Source: Cryphonectria parasitica EP155
Lineage: Eukaryota; Ascomycota; Sordariomycetes; Diaporthales; Cryphonectriaceae
Direction of reading: 5' to 3'
Assembly (NCBI RefSeq): GCF_011745365.1
Contig: NW_024468917.1
Coordinates: 2,723,501-2,787,500, forward strand
DNA: 64,000 bases
Under the pieces are notes generated by a model that was not told where the DNA came from, did not search any database, and saw only the letters and a program-made list of their open reading frames with translations. A program made the position numbers and the translations under genes. Shown here piece after piece: positions 44,902-55,700 of this stretch (position 1 is its first letter; the number at the start of each line of letters is the position of its first letter).

Positions 44902-45644
44902 GACAGGTGATGCAGAGATATAAGCTTCGTTGCGGTACAGGGACGGCGGAAGGCCTCGATCTTCACTGTATGGCCTTGGGGGCAGGTCGTAGCATTTCGC
45001 ATCAAGGAAGCCTCTGTCGCCGCCGTCTTCAGTGCTCGTGCTCGAGCTCGAGGTCGACTTCGAAGTAGGAGAAGGGGGGGTGGGGGAGAGACAGAAGGGT
45101 GAGAAGACGCTTGGTCTTAGACAAAGACAGGGTGTCAGTAACAAATTAAAGTAAGTACTAAAGTAAGGCGGACGGACAAGAGGTCAGCGAAAAAAGGGCG
45201 ATTTCATGTGGTGACGGGTGAGGATGCGGTCGCGTAGGGGGAAATGAAGATGTATAATCTGGTTTGTTTCGTGCCAATCTAATTTTGGATAGCTGGGTTC
45301 TCGACTTTTCCCAGGTCCAAGGTTCTACCAGTCTGGGCAGAGACCGCTAATACCCTAACCCTGAATACTCTCAATGTGTGCGATAACGATAAGATGTCCC
45401 TCTAACGCGCCTGTCATTGTAAGCGCGGCGCGTCTGTCCCCTCGTTTTAGGAAGCAGTCAGTGAACTGCCTGTATTCTTGCCCGGGATGGTTTCTCCAAA
45501 GCTCGCCGTCTTTCAAACCTAAGGTCCTTTGTTTCTAGATCTAGTCAACCCCTTGACAGCATACCGACCATTGCTGCTCTTGACGGGGCTGTTCCAGACT
45601 TCAGAAGTCATACCGCGATTCAACAATCGCATTAGTTCGTCAGT
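44902..45644. other. divergent promoter region of the PXA and SUB1 genes
   Basis: About 740 bases including the possible PXA leader. It contains a CCCTAACCCT stretch near 45354-45363, which is too short to count as a telomeric repeat. No gene is seen. Confidence 0.6.
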
Positions 45645-46269
45645 ATGGGCAAACGTCGAAGCAGCTTTGTCGCCAGTGATGATTCTGGCGAGGAGCGACC
45701 TGTCAAGGTCGCCAAGAAGGCCGAAAAGGGCTCGAAGTCCAGCGGTGGGGCTGATGTTGACTCTGAGGGCAACACTTTTTGGGAGGTAAATCATGGCCGC
45801 CCACCTGATTGCGGGGGTCTCCTCTGATAGGGCTGTTCATCCAAAGTCCTTGTCACTGACGGTATCTGTATAGCTTTCCAATAAGCGTCGGGTGGTTGTC
45901 CAAAAATTCAAGGGGAACATGTTTGTCAACCTACGAGAGTATTATGAGGACAGTTCTGGTGCGATGAAACCGGGCAAGAAGGTGAGCCTGGCACAGAATT
46001 CTTCGACGTCGTCCACACCGTCACCCGTACTTACTCCAAGCTAGGGCATCATGATGTCCATCGATCAGTACAGATCACTTGCCAACCTGGTTCCCTCCAT
46101 CAATGCTGAGCTGCGCAAGAATGGTGTTGCTATCGACAACGACGCTGTTGACGACGGCCAGCCTTCCGGCGGAAAGGCCATGGAGGCCGGCAAGATATCA
46201 AAGAAAGTCAAGTCGGAGGCCAAGAGGGCTAACATAGAGGCTACTAGCGACGAGGACGATGAGGACTAG
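45645..46269 (+). CDS. SUB1: transcriptional coactivator PC4/Sub1
   Basis: Three exons: 45645-45785, 45874-45981 and 46045-46269, giving 157 aa. The N-terminal 40 residues are a Ser/Lys/acidic regulatory arm (MGKRRSSFVASDDSGEERPV). The PC4 domain spans residues about 43-100: FWELSNKRRVVVQKFKGNMF across the first junction, VNLREYYEDSSG, and KPGKKGIMMSIDQYRSLANL across the second. The C-terminus is Lys-rich and acidic (KKVKSEAKRANIEATSDEDD). PC4/Sub1 binds single-stranded and promoter DNA and helps RNA polymerase II initiation, with roles in elongation and DNA repair. Splice sites are GTAAAT/TAG and GTGAGC/TAG, both in phase 0. Length and domain order match fungal Sub1. Identity is secure. Confidence 0.95.
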
Positions 46270-49044
46270 GAGCAGAACTACCTGGCAATATTGTCACGAT
46301 ACTTACCTGGACGTGGATGGCATGACGGGCTACGACGGCCTGCCTTCGACATCTTGGCTGGGGTTTCACTGGATTCGAAGTCTGTTGTTCCACAGGAACA
46401 TGGGAGTGGCTAGGCTCAGTGTACGAAGCCGGCTGGTTCTCTACGGGGTGGAGCCACTCCCATATTCGGTCTACTTGAAGACACCTCCTGAGCGAGTTGA
46501 AAATGACCTGCTCGAGTACTTATGATGTGCATCTTCGTTCCTGATCCAGCTTCTCGGGCCTGACACACCCTGCTAGGGATTGTCAACATTCACAAGGAGC
46601 GAACACTATGAGCCCCTGGCTTATCTATCCTGCGCCACAGTGGTCAGGTTCCCTGCCGATACGCCAAGCTGGTATCAATCTTCGCCATGGCGTGCACGTA
46701 ACTAAAAGGGGGAGGGGGAATTGGAGGCGATAGCCACGACTACGGCCTAGATTCATCTTGAATACTGGACTCTTCCCTTGGTGCTTAGGAGCACTTGCGT
46801 TATCTCATTCTCGGTGGGGATGGGGACAGCCACCTTCGCGGTGGGACGGATGCCGAGTACGATGTAGTGTATCTAGGTTCTGCTTTTCATTGTCGCCTGG
46901 CCCAGGATCTTGCATTTCATTATTTTTAAGCATCAGAGTTCTCATGTCTGGCATCTATGCAGAGTAGTATCACCGCTTGCGTGTGAAGATCTCTTTGTTT
47001 TACCTACCTCTCAAGTGGTTGCATACCTTCCGGGGTTTTTTTCTTTCTTTCTCTTTCTTTTTCTTTCTCTCTGATATTCCGCCTGCGCATGTGTGTCTGA
47101 TGTGTGTGTAACCCTGATGAGTCGATGGATATGTAATTGACCCCGAGGCTCTCCGAGACGCTCCGCCTAGATGTGCTGTTGTCTCAACTGTGGTATCTGA
47201 GGAGTCCACATACGTACAAGAGCTGCCTAGGACAACGACCGATATCTTTCTTGGCTGAAGACAACCCACTGTCTGTGCTGTGATTTGGAAGTGACATAAA
47301 TGGACATGATCTCAGCTGTAATGTAGAAACAGCCGCAGGGCAACAGGACGATTGGCTGTTGATAAGAGTCGACCGCGTCTATCGTGCTCTTATACTATAA
47401 TTATATGTCGAGATCCCGACTTTCATCCGTTCCGCGTGTTTTCTGTACGAGCGCGCAACCCCCCCCCCCCTCCTCTCTTTCCCCCTTAATGATATGTCGC
47501 TTTGAGACCTGGGCTCCATAGTTTTTTTAGACCCGCAATGACATCACATCAGCTCTATGCGGGTACGGCTGGGGCGTCTTCAGGTTCAACAAGCTGACTC
47601 ACACAGGGCAAAAGGAGGTCCCGTGAGCCATTGCAAGTGCAGCATTAGATAGGCTAAAGGAAGGGCTGACTGAGGGCGGTTGTCTACCAGAGAGCAAGGC
47701 ACTACGGGTTAATCTGCTGGCTTAGACCCTGCGCCTGGTTGCGAGCCACGTTGGACCCTTGCAAGTGAAGCTGAATTGCAAATAGCTTCGAATTTTCTGT
47801 TATTTCCCTTGTCCGATTGATTGATCGTCACCTATCAATAATGGGCGTGAGGCGTTTTCGCCCTTCTCTCTCACATTCTTTCTTGCTTGGTATTTCGCAC
47901 TGATAGCCTGATTAATGGGGTTTACTTAGTACGGGCCGGGGCGGCAGCTTATCCGGTGGACCATCTGGGGGTGGATAAGGTGTATGAGCGTTTAGCATGT
48001 GGGATCTCTTCAAATTTCCCCGCGATAATTACTCGTCATCATCAACGTCGCCTAGCTACGTGGTGAGAAGGGATAAAAATCTATGGTTTTGGAAGGAAGT
48101 GAAGAAGGGAAAAAGAAAAACGGCGAGAGAGAAGAAAAATGACAGGGACAAGGAAAAGATGCCTCGGAGAAGAAAGGAAAGGAATGAAGAAGAAGAAAAG
48201 GAAAAAAAAAAGGTATGTGACTAGGACAGCCCCAGCTCTGCCCCATGTAAGCAACAAGGTTGTGTTCAAACTCCAAAGGACCGACTCGAAGAGAGAGCGA
48301 GCGAGGGGGTAGATTGGATAGGCTTCTGCTGGCCGCTACCAGGCGACCAGGGTTACAAATAGGGACGCACTGGAGGGTCATCACCAGGACGAAATTCGAT
48401 GATCCTTGTGGTTTATGTAACAGAGAATACTCGATACACAATGCGGATCCAAATCATGCAGTATGGTATGGAACCCCACGCTGTGTTTACGATGAGAGAG
48501 AGGGAGGGTGAGAGGTGAGAGAGTGTGTGGACAGCTACAAAGTACCATAGTGCATTGCATCGGGTTCTCCGCCCCAGCAGTTAGTGCCTGTGTCTCTTGT
48601 GATTGGTACCGTCAGATGAGCGTGTGAAGATTCTGCATTTTGCATGCATTGTAATCGGTTGACCCTAGCGTGCTTTGTTTTTTTGCCAAGGCTTTGAGGT
48701 GTTAGCGACCTTGACTTAGGGGCTTGGGTACAAACCTGCTCTAGGGATTTCTGGTTAGTCAATAGGTACCAGAGTAAGTATTGCATTTCACAGCGCTCTC
48801 TCGCACCTGCTTCGCGGCTTCTTTTCAGCACCCAGCGGCCTGTTATCTGCCAGATGCGGGTAGCCAACTTTGTTCGTTCACCCCCTAGAGCGTCTGCCGG
48901 AATGAGTCTAAGGTGCTAAGCCCTGTATCGGTGCTTTCGTCTAAGTGTGGCTCCTCGGCCGATCTGTGGCACCGCTTCTGCAGATTCGCCTGTGGGATAC
49001 ATATATGAGGAGGAGAAGGTCGTGGTGAAGGCGGTGGACGAACA

Positions 49045-49077
49045 GGAGGAGGAAGAAGAAGAAGAAGAAGAAGAAGA
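49045..49077. repeat. (GGA/GAA)n microsatellite
   Basis: A purine-only trinucleotide run in the permease upstream region. Confidence 0.9.
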
Positions 49078-49395
49078 CCATCAACAAGAAAAGGGAAAAT
49101 AAGGGTGGCACCATTTGGCACCGAAAGGGCTAGTCATCCACCAACGACCACGCTATACTACTCGACCGTACAGCGACTCGAAGCCCACACCACTCTACTC
49201 TCACTCCCCTGCGCGTGGAGAGAACCAGGATTCCCAGCGCCTCTCGAGTTCCGCTCACTCCTCCATCTCCCATTATCTCGGCGTATCCACAACGGTCTCG
49301 GGGCCCACTTACCCCCGGGATAAGGACCCCCTTCTTGCAACTCTTCGCCTTGCTTAAATACCGGGCTCACCCTCCCACCTCCGTTCCGGCGCTCT

Positions 49396-49555
49396 CGATA
49401 ACCCTTACCCCCCCTCTGCCCTCGAAGGTTTTCCCACAGGCTTGCCACTGGAGGTTGCGTGATCTTTTCTCATTGGACCTGACAAAACTTTTTCTTCCCT
49501 CTTGAGAGAGATTACTGTTGGTGTGTCTCAAACTGAGAGAGAGACGAAACGATAA
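49396..49555 (+). promoter_or_regulatory. two CGATAA (HGATAR) sites upstream of the permease
   Basis: CGATAA occurs at 49396-49401 and 49550-49555, within 235 bases of the start codon. HGATAR is the binding site of AreA-type nitrogen GATA factors, which commonly control amino-acid and GABA permeases. Two such sites can occur by chance in this length, so this is a suggestion only. Confidence 0.3.
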
Positions 49556-49627
49556 CCACCAGGCTGGGTTCTTCTCTTGCAGACTAATTTCATCCGTGAC
49601 CCGACACGCACGCTTACACCTTTCGCC

Positions 49628-51780
49628 ATGGCTTCTGTCTCGGAAAAGAAGGAGTCAGCCGAGGCTCCCACCACCAGCCAACCACGATTCGCTAGCAATG
49701 AGATCAATGCTGATGAAGCCGATATGGCTCTGGCGGCCATGGGCTACAAACCTGTAAGTCTTTCTTATTCTTTTTTGTCGGTCCAAGGCGTCCTGGCCTG
49801 ATCTCCCTGGGCGTTATGGAGAGAGAACTATTTTGTCTAATGCGAGTATGTGGTCGATCTCTTGATAGGTCTTCAAAAGAGAGTTTGGCCTGTGGTCTGC
49901 CTTCAGCTTCGCCCTCAGTATCTCTGGTCTGTACGGCACAGTGATGACGACTTACTCATATCCCCTCTACGCTGGAGGTGCCCCTGCTGCCGTGTGGTGC
50001 TGGCTCATTGCTGGCATCGGTGCAATGTGTCTTGCCTTGTCTATCTCCGAGGTGGCCTCGGCCTACCCTACTTCTGGTGCGAATACAACGGTGATTTTTT
50101 TTGCGTGAGAGAAGAACAAACGGATCTGACTTTGCTGTCAAGGTGCCATGTATTTCACAATCAAATACCTCGCCCCGGAGAAATACGTGCCCATCATTGC
50201 CTGGATCGACGGTATGTGATGTCTTCCTGCCCGGACCGATTCCTTGCCCGGAACGCCGCCTCCTTCCCACCCGGTGTTTGCCCGGCCTCTCCCCGTTCCC
50301 TCTGCCTACATATGCGTGCCCCTTTTCTGAGAGAAAGTAAAAAAGAAAACAAGAACCGGAGAGGTCGCTTCAGGGGTTTCCTGTCGAGAGGATATGTCCT
50401 TCTTTGTTGCTGACAATACCTGTGCTTTCTAGGCTGGCTGAACTTGATTGGCCAAATCTGCGGCAGTGCCTCGTCTTCTTACGGAGCTGCACAGATGCTG
50501 CTCGCTGCTGTGTCTATTGGTTCCGACTTCTCCTACACTCCCACCCAAGGACACATCATTGGGGTCATGGCCGCGCTGTCCATCATGCACGCTACTGTCA
50601 ACTGTCTGAACACGGCTTGGCTCGCCAAGATTGCGAGGACCTATGCAGTCATCCACATTGCTGTGCTTTTTGCCTGCTGCGTCTCACTGCTCGTCCTGCA
50701 GAAGGACAAGAACTCGGCCAAATACGTCTTCACCGATGTGCAGCCCGACTCTGGCTGGACACCGCCCGGCTTCAGCTTCCTGTTCGGATTCCTCTCCGTC
50801 GCCTGGACAATGACCGATTATGATGCGGCCGCCCACATCGCTGAGGAGACCAAGAACCCTGCCATCACTGTTCCGACTGCCATTTCGAGTGCTCTGGGCT
50901 TCACCTATGTTGTCGGGTGGCTGTTCAACATTGTGCTGGCCTTTTGCATGGGCCCACTAGACCTGACCTCGAGGGACCCGTCCAGGAACATCCTCGCCAG
51001 CGTCATCGAGCAGCCTGTCGTCCAGATCTACTACAATGTGATGGGCAAGGGCCCTTCCATCTTCTTCGCCGTTGCGGCCTTCATCATCATGAACTTTGTG
51101 TGCATCACCGCCCTCCAGGCAGGCTCGCGGACCATCTGGGCCTTCTCACGAGACGAGATGCTGCCCGGTAGTAGGATCTGGTATAAGATCTGGAAGAAGA
51201 CTGACACCCCTGTCCTGGCCGTGTGGCTGTACACCCTGATCTGCATCTTGATTAATCTCATCGGCCTGGGCAGCTACGTTACCATCTCCGCCATCTTCAA
51301 CCTCTGCGCCATCGCTCTCGACTGGTCCTACTGCATCCCCATCCTGTGCAAGTTGTTCTTCAACAAGTTCGAGCCTGGCCCATGGTCCCTGGGCCCAGCG
51401 AGCGTCTTCATCAATGCGTGGGCCTGCTGCTGGACTGCGTTTGTCTCTGTCATCTTCTTCTTCCCAACTGTTATGCCCGTTGCCGCTGATACGGTATGTC
51501 CCCCCCCCCCCCCACCCCGGGCAATGTCTTGTGTTTTCTCCTCCCCACGTTCTCTCTTCACACGCACATGACCGCTGCTAACCTTGCGTGTGTGAAGATG
51601 AACTACGCGATTGTGATCATGGCGTTCGTCTTCATCTTGTCATTCTCGTACTGGTTCATTGCAGGAAAGAAGTATTACACTGGACCCCGCACGCACGCAC
51701 ACATTGTCAACGGTGTCATCATCAAAGACCCGAGCGAATCAGACGTCAACGACAGAGAGAAGGCTGTCACTGTGGAGTAA
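49628..51780 (+). CDS. GABA/amino-acid permease, APC superfamily
   Basis: Five exons: 49628-49753, 49869-50076, 50143-50211, 50433-51493 and 51598-51780, giving 548 aa. It is a plasma-membrane (or vacuolar) transporter of the amino-acid/choline/GABA group (Uga4/Hnm1-like) with about 12 membrane helices. The cytosolic N-terminus ends MGYKPVFKREFGLWSAFSFA across the first junction, followed by the family signature SGLYGTVMTTYSYPLYAGGA. Other motifs are LSISEVASAYPTSGAMYF across exons 2/3, WLNLIGQICGSASSSYGAAQ and DYDAAAHIAEETKNPAITVP, the last being highly characteristic of this group. Exon 2 ends with the less usual donor GTGCGA; the alternative of reading through gives a stop. The C-terminus is hydrophilic. 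Substrate (GABA, choline or another amine) cannot be decided from sequence alone. Confidence 0.93.
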
Positions 51781-51807
51781 AAAAAGAGAGGAGAGAGAGA
51801 GAGGGAC

Positions 51808-51838
<31 letters not shown>

Positions 51839-52711
51839 TTTGGATTGAAAACTCAGCGGGCGGGTTTGGGTTGGTGCGAGACCTCAATTCGATGTCATAC
51901 TGCGTTTACTACATGGAGAACTTCTGTAGCCACAAAAGAGCAATCCTCCAACCAAGAAAAAAACTCGTAGGCTCGAGTTGAAAATGACTTTGACGACGAG
52001 TGTGCTCAGATTTTAGTTACTCAAAAGCGTCCATCTTGTCACGATGGCACTGCATCTGTAACAGGGCCACAAGGAAGCGCCCCAGAAATCCATATTTTAT
52101 GGACTTGCAGCTGGCGCTATTCTCAAAATTAGCCTCAATAGGGCAGGAGGGAGCAGGTAACAGTGTTTAGTGCTTACAGGGGAGTTTCTAACGGCCAGCT
52201 AGCCTCAGAGGGTTCTCCCTCAACAACTCCGTCAAAAACAACTCTGCATCCTTTTTCCGCTCCCACTGACCTGGTAACCTGGATGATTTTGGCTTGCAGT
52301 GAGCGCTGCCTCGGCTCCATGACGACTCAGGGTTTTGGCCAACGCTGGGGGAAGGATGCATGCCCAGAGAGGTTGACTGCTAGCATATTCCACACAGTAC
52401 AGCGTGTGATTGCCCATGAATCCTGGACAGGCAAAAGAGCAATACAGCGTTACGCCATGACGTGCCTCGTAAGCGCCCACGAACCATTGGCTGAGGACAC
52501 CTCACTTTTGCCATGTAAGCAGAGCCGCATAGGAGCGGGGGAGAGGGACTCAGCTGGCGTTTGCTATCGGCACTAATATTATGTCAGGCCTCCCAAGGTC
52601 TTTTCTCACAAACCTAGGAGTCTCAGTTGGTCCCTAAGCCCTTGTTTTCACCTCTCTAGTCGAGTCATCTTGTAAGTTTCACTCGCGATACCTGAAAGTA
52701 TTTCGGCAGCT
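51781..52711. other. intergenic region between the permease and the NLR
   Basis: It begins with a GA microsatellite and includes a 137-codon open frame (52163-52576) that has no recognisable family and unremarkable composition. No gene is supported. Confidence 0.5.
51785..51834. repeat. (GA)n microsatellite in the permease 3'UTR
   Basis: A nearly pure GA run starting a few bases after the permease stop codon. Confidence 0.93.
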
Positions 52712-55700
52712 ATGGACGAAGAGGGTGACTCGGCCCTGGGACCACCACTTCGAATCAGTTCATGGGCTTCGGATATCGGACTTGGTGCACTTTCTAATCT
52801 GGACCCCGTCCCTGTGTGAGTAATGATGAATTAGTAATTTTTTTGTGAGAACGCCAATGGCCTTATTATCCTGATGCAAACCCGCAGATCCAAGGAAGCC
52901 GTCGCGCGTTGGTCAGAACATGTCAAAACTCTAAGCGACGAGCAACGACAAACATTTCTGAGAGCAGTGCCCGACATGGCCTTGGCCAAATACGCTGATG
53001 CTGTTGATGGGATAATCGACAAGAAGATCAAAGCCAGCAAATTAGTACGTGCGACACACTGGGTCCAGCCTCTATTGGACTTCATAGAATTATGTCGTCC
53101 TTTGGTGGATTCGTTGGGCGACATTTATCCGCCGGCGGGCGCGATACTCGGCGGGATCTACTTCGCACTCGATACAACCAAGCGAGCCGTCGAATATCAG
53201 GACTCGTTGGTTCAGTTCCTGGCCAAAGTAACGAGCAGCCTCGGGCAACTAGAAAAGTTCAAAAAGGCGTTTCCGGACACACCTGAGTTCCAGACGGCTT
53301 TGGTTGACGTCTTTGATATCATTCTTCAGATTTGTGTTCGGGCATCGACACTCAATGTTGACAGCAAAGGGAAAGAGAGGAGCAGCGCTCGGCTGTTTCG
53401 GAGATCTTTTGCCAAAGACTTTGGCGAATGGGAGCGGTTGCTTGACACCAGTCTCCGTACTTTCGACAGGACGGTTCACCTCATTTCCGGACAAAAGATA
53501 GGGAACGTGCAACAGACGCAGTTGATACAATTGAGAATACAGCTGGACACATACAAAGCAGTACGGAAGAATGAGACTAGCCGAGAGCAGGAAGAGAGAG
53601 AACGACACAAGGGACAGATCGAACGGGAGCAAGGTAATGAAGTGGCCTGTCCCTCCAGGTCCATTCCAGTCAGCTAATGTGATGATGCGTTCAGATGAGA
53701 AACGCAAGAGTCTCTTGATTTGGCTATCTTCACTTTCTTTCCAAAGTACGCACAACAGCATATTGGCCACAACTCTGGATGAGACTGGCAAATGGTTATT
53801 ATCTCATGAGGCCTACCTTCTGTGGAAAGAAAGGGTCTCTGGATCGCTTCTCTGGGTGTACGGAAAGCACGGCAGCGGCAAATCCCATCTCGCCGCGCGC
53901 GTCATTGAGGAGTTGAGGTTGTTCTGCCAAGAGAGGAACCTCGTGGCCAGTTCTCAGGAAGGCAATCGCAGAGATGATGATGTCCTCTATGAGACTGATC
54001 TCAGTCAAGAGGGACCACCCTCTCCGGGACCTATTGAGCCTGCTGGAAATGCTCTCGTCCTGTATTCAGAGACCCATCAGCCAGATACTACTGCGAGGAA
54101 CTCCCCAAGGAACACCGACCGGCCCTATGGCATGATCAGCAGGAACAATCCAAGTGTCATGTCAGAGACTTTGGAACAACGCAACAGGTTCGCCCTGGCA
54201 TATGTTTACTGCAGCTCTCAGCTCATTCGTCGATCCGGAGACATTGAAGCCGGTCATGGTGCAACCTCAAAAACTGGATACGACACCACAGGCCTCTTGA
54301 GCTCCCTATTGAAGCAACTTTACCAGTTCCTGCCCAAAAATGAGGACGTTGCCGCGCTCAGAGACCTCTGCTTCGTGACGAAGGCAGACCAACCAAGCAG
54401 GCATGACATCATGAAGGGAATCAAGAGTGTCATCCCAATGTTTACGCAAGCATTCATCGTGGTTGACGGACTAGATGAGTGCAGTGGAGTTGCGAGTCTC
54501 GAGTTCGAGGGTCTCTGCGATTATCTGGCGAGCCTCGCGGATCTTGGTGGGACGAACTCCTCAGCAAACGTATTGGTCTTCAGTCGTCCCGGATATCAGG
54601 CAATCAGTAGCGCTCTCCACGCGTGTCCAAACATCCAAGTCGACCAAGGCGCAAACGATGAAGACATCAGCCGGTTCATTGAAGACAGAAGCAAAGAACT
54701 CAGAAAAGTCTCGGCGTCGCTGGAAGTGATCCAGAGCCATCTTCTAGATGCTGCCGACGGAATGTTTCTTTGGGTGTCTCTCGTTATCGACTCTATCAAG
54801 AAGGAGAGAACTGCCAAGAAAATGAAGGCCGCTGCACGAAATATGCCTAGGGGCCTCTCTGGTGCTTATACTGATGCTTTGAAACGGATCATCAGCAACG
54901 AACCGTCGGCAAGAGACCTAGCGCTGAAAGCGCTTCTGTGGGCAACTAACTGTAAAAGGCCTCTATCCAAAGCCCAGCTCCTGGAGGCCCTGGCTATTGA
55001 GGATGGGATGACTGCCATCGAGGATGACGACAGGATATACGATAGTGTTCCTTTGACGACGGACTGTTCTGACTTGCTTGTTCTCAAAGATGGGCATTAC
55101 ATGCTTCTCCATCCTTCTCTCGGAGACTTCCTCAAAGGTCTGTCGGACGACGATGCGGAAGGACTTCAACTTTACGGGGATCTACAAAAACGAGCATCTC
55201 GGATCCTTGTTGAAGCCTGCCTCACGTATCTCAAGTTTGGGGCATTTACAGCGGGTCCAGAGCCAACTAAGGCTTCTTTCGATGAGCTGATGGAGCAACA
55301 CCCTTTCCTAAGTTATGCGGGCGCCTTCTGGGGCGATCACCTGAGAGAAGTACTTGAGGAAGACCATGATCCTGAGCTCCGGAAAAGCGCTTGTGACCTC
55401 CTGCGGTCGCAGAATGCTCACGGGCTCCTGCACCAGATCCACATCAAGTCCTACGTTCAAGGAAATCCCACAATCTGTCCATTCCCCCCTGGAACTGCAC
55501 CACTTCATCTCCTATCCATTTTTGGACTCCATCGACTTCTTGAGGCCTTGACCCCTGAGGAAGTGGACATAGACCAAAGCGACGGCTTTGGGAATTTCGC
55601 TGTGGACTACGCGGCTGATTTTGGGCGCAAAGATATGTGCAGCTGGATAGTGAACAAGCACAAGGGTCGACTTGAAGGGGGCAGCCTAGAGGACCAAAAA

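Larger units (their letters stand above)
46270..49627. other. 3.4-kb gene-free region, the longest in the window
   Basis: It lies between SUB1 and the permease gene. It contains a C-run at about 47459-47470, a GA/AAG-rich patch at 48100-48215, a GAA run at 49045-49077 and a CT-rich permease leader. A frame starting at 47997 (MWDLFKFPRDNY) ends in a possible GTGAGA donor near 48061, but I could not find a matching downstream exon. No protein family is visible in any frame. Confidence 0.5.

Noticed and set aside
44902..45144. N-terminal extension of the PXA protein frame
   Set aside because: The extension is low-complexity (Ser/Thr/Pro, Cys-Leu repeats) and no ATG context favours it; 44901 is the better start, though I cannot exclude the longer form.
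45354..45363. CCCTAACCCT, similar to telomere repeat
   Set aside because: Less than two units, between two core genes. The same applies to TAGGGTTAGGGG near 62470. Neither is evidence of a chromosome end.
47997..48065. Possible first exon MWDLFKFPRDNY followed by GTGAGA
   Set aside because: No downstream exon with coding character or a recognisable family could be joined.
52163..52576. 137-codon plus-strand frame before the NLR
   Set aside because: No family signature, no clear promoter or splice context, and composition like the surrounding spacer.
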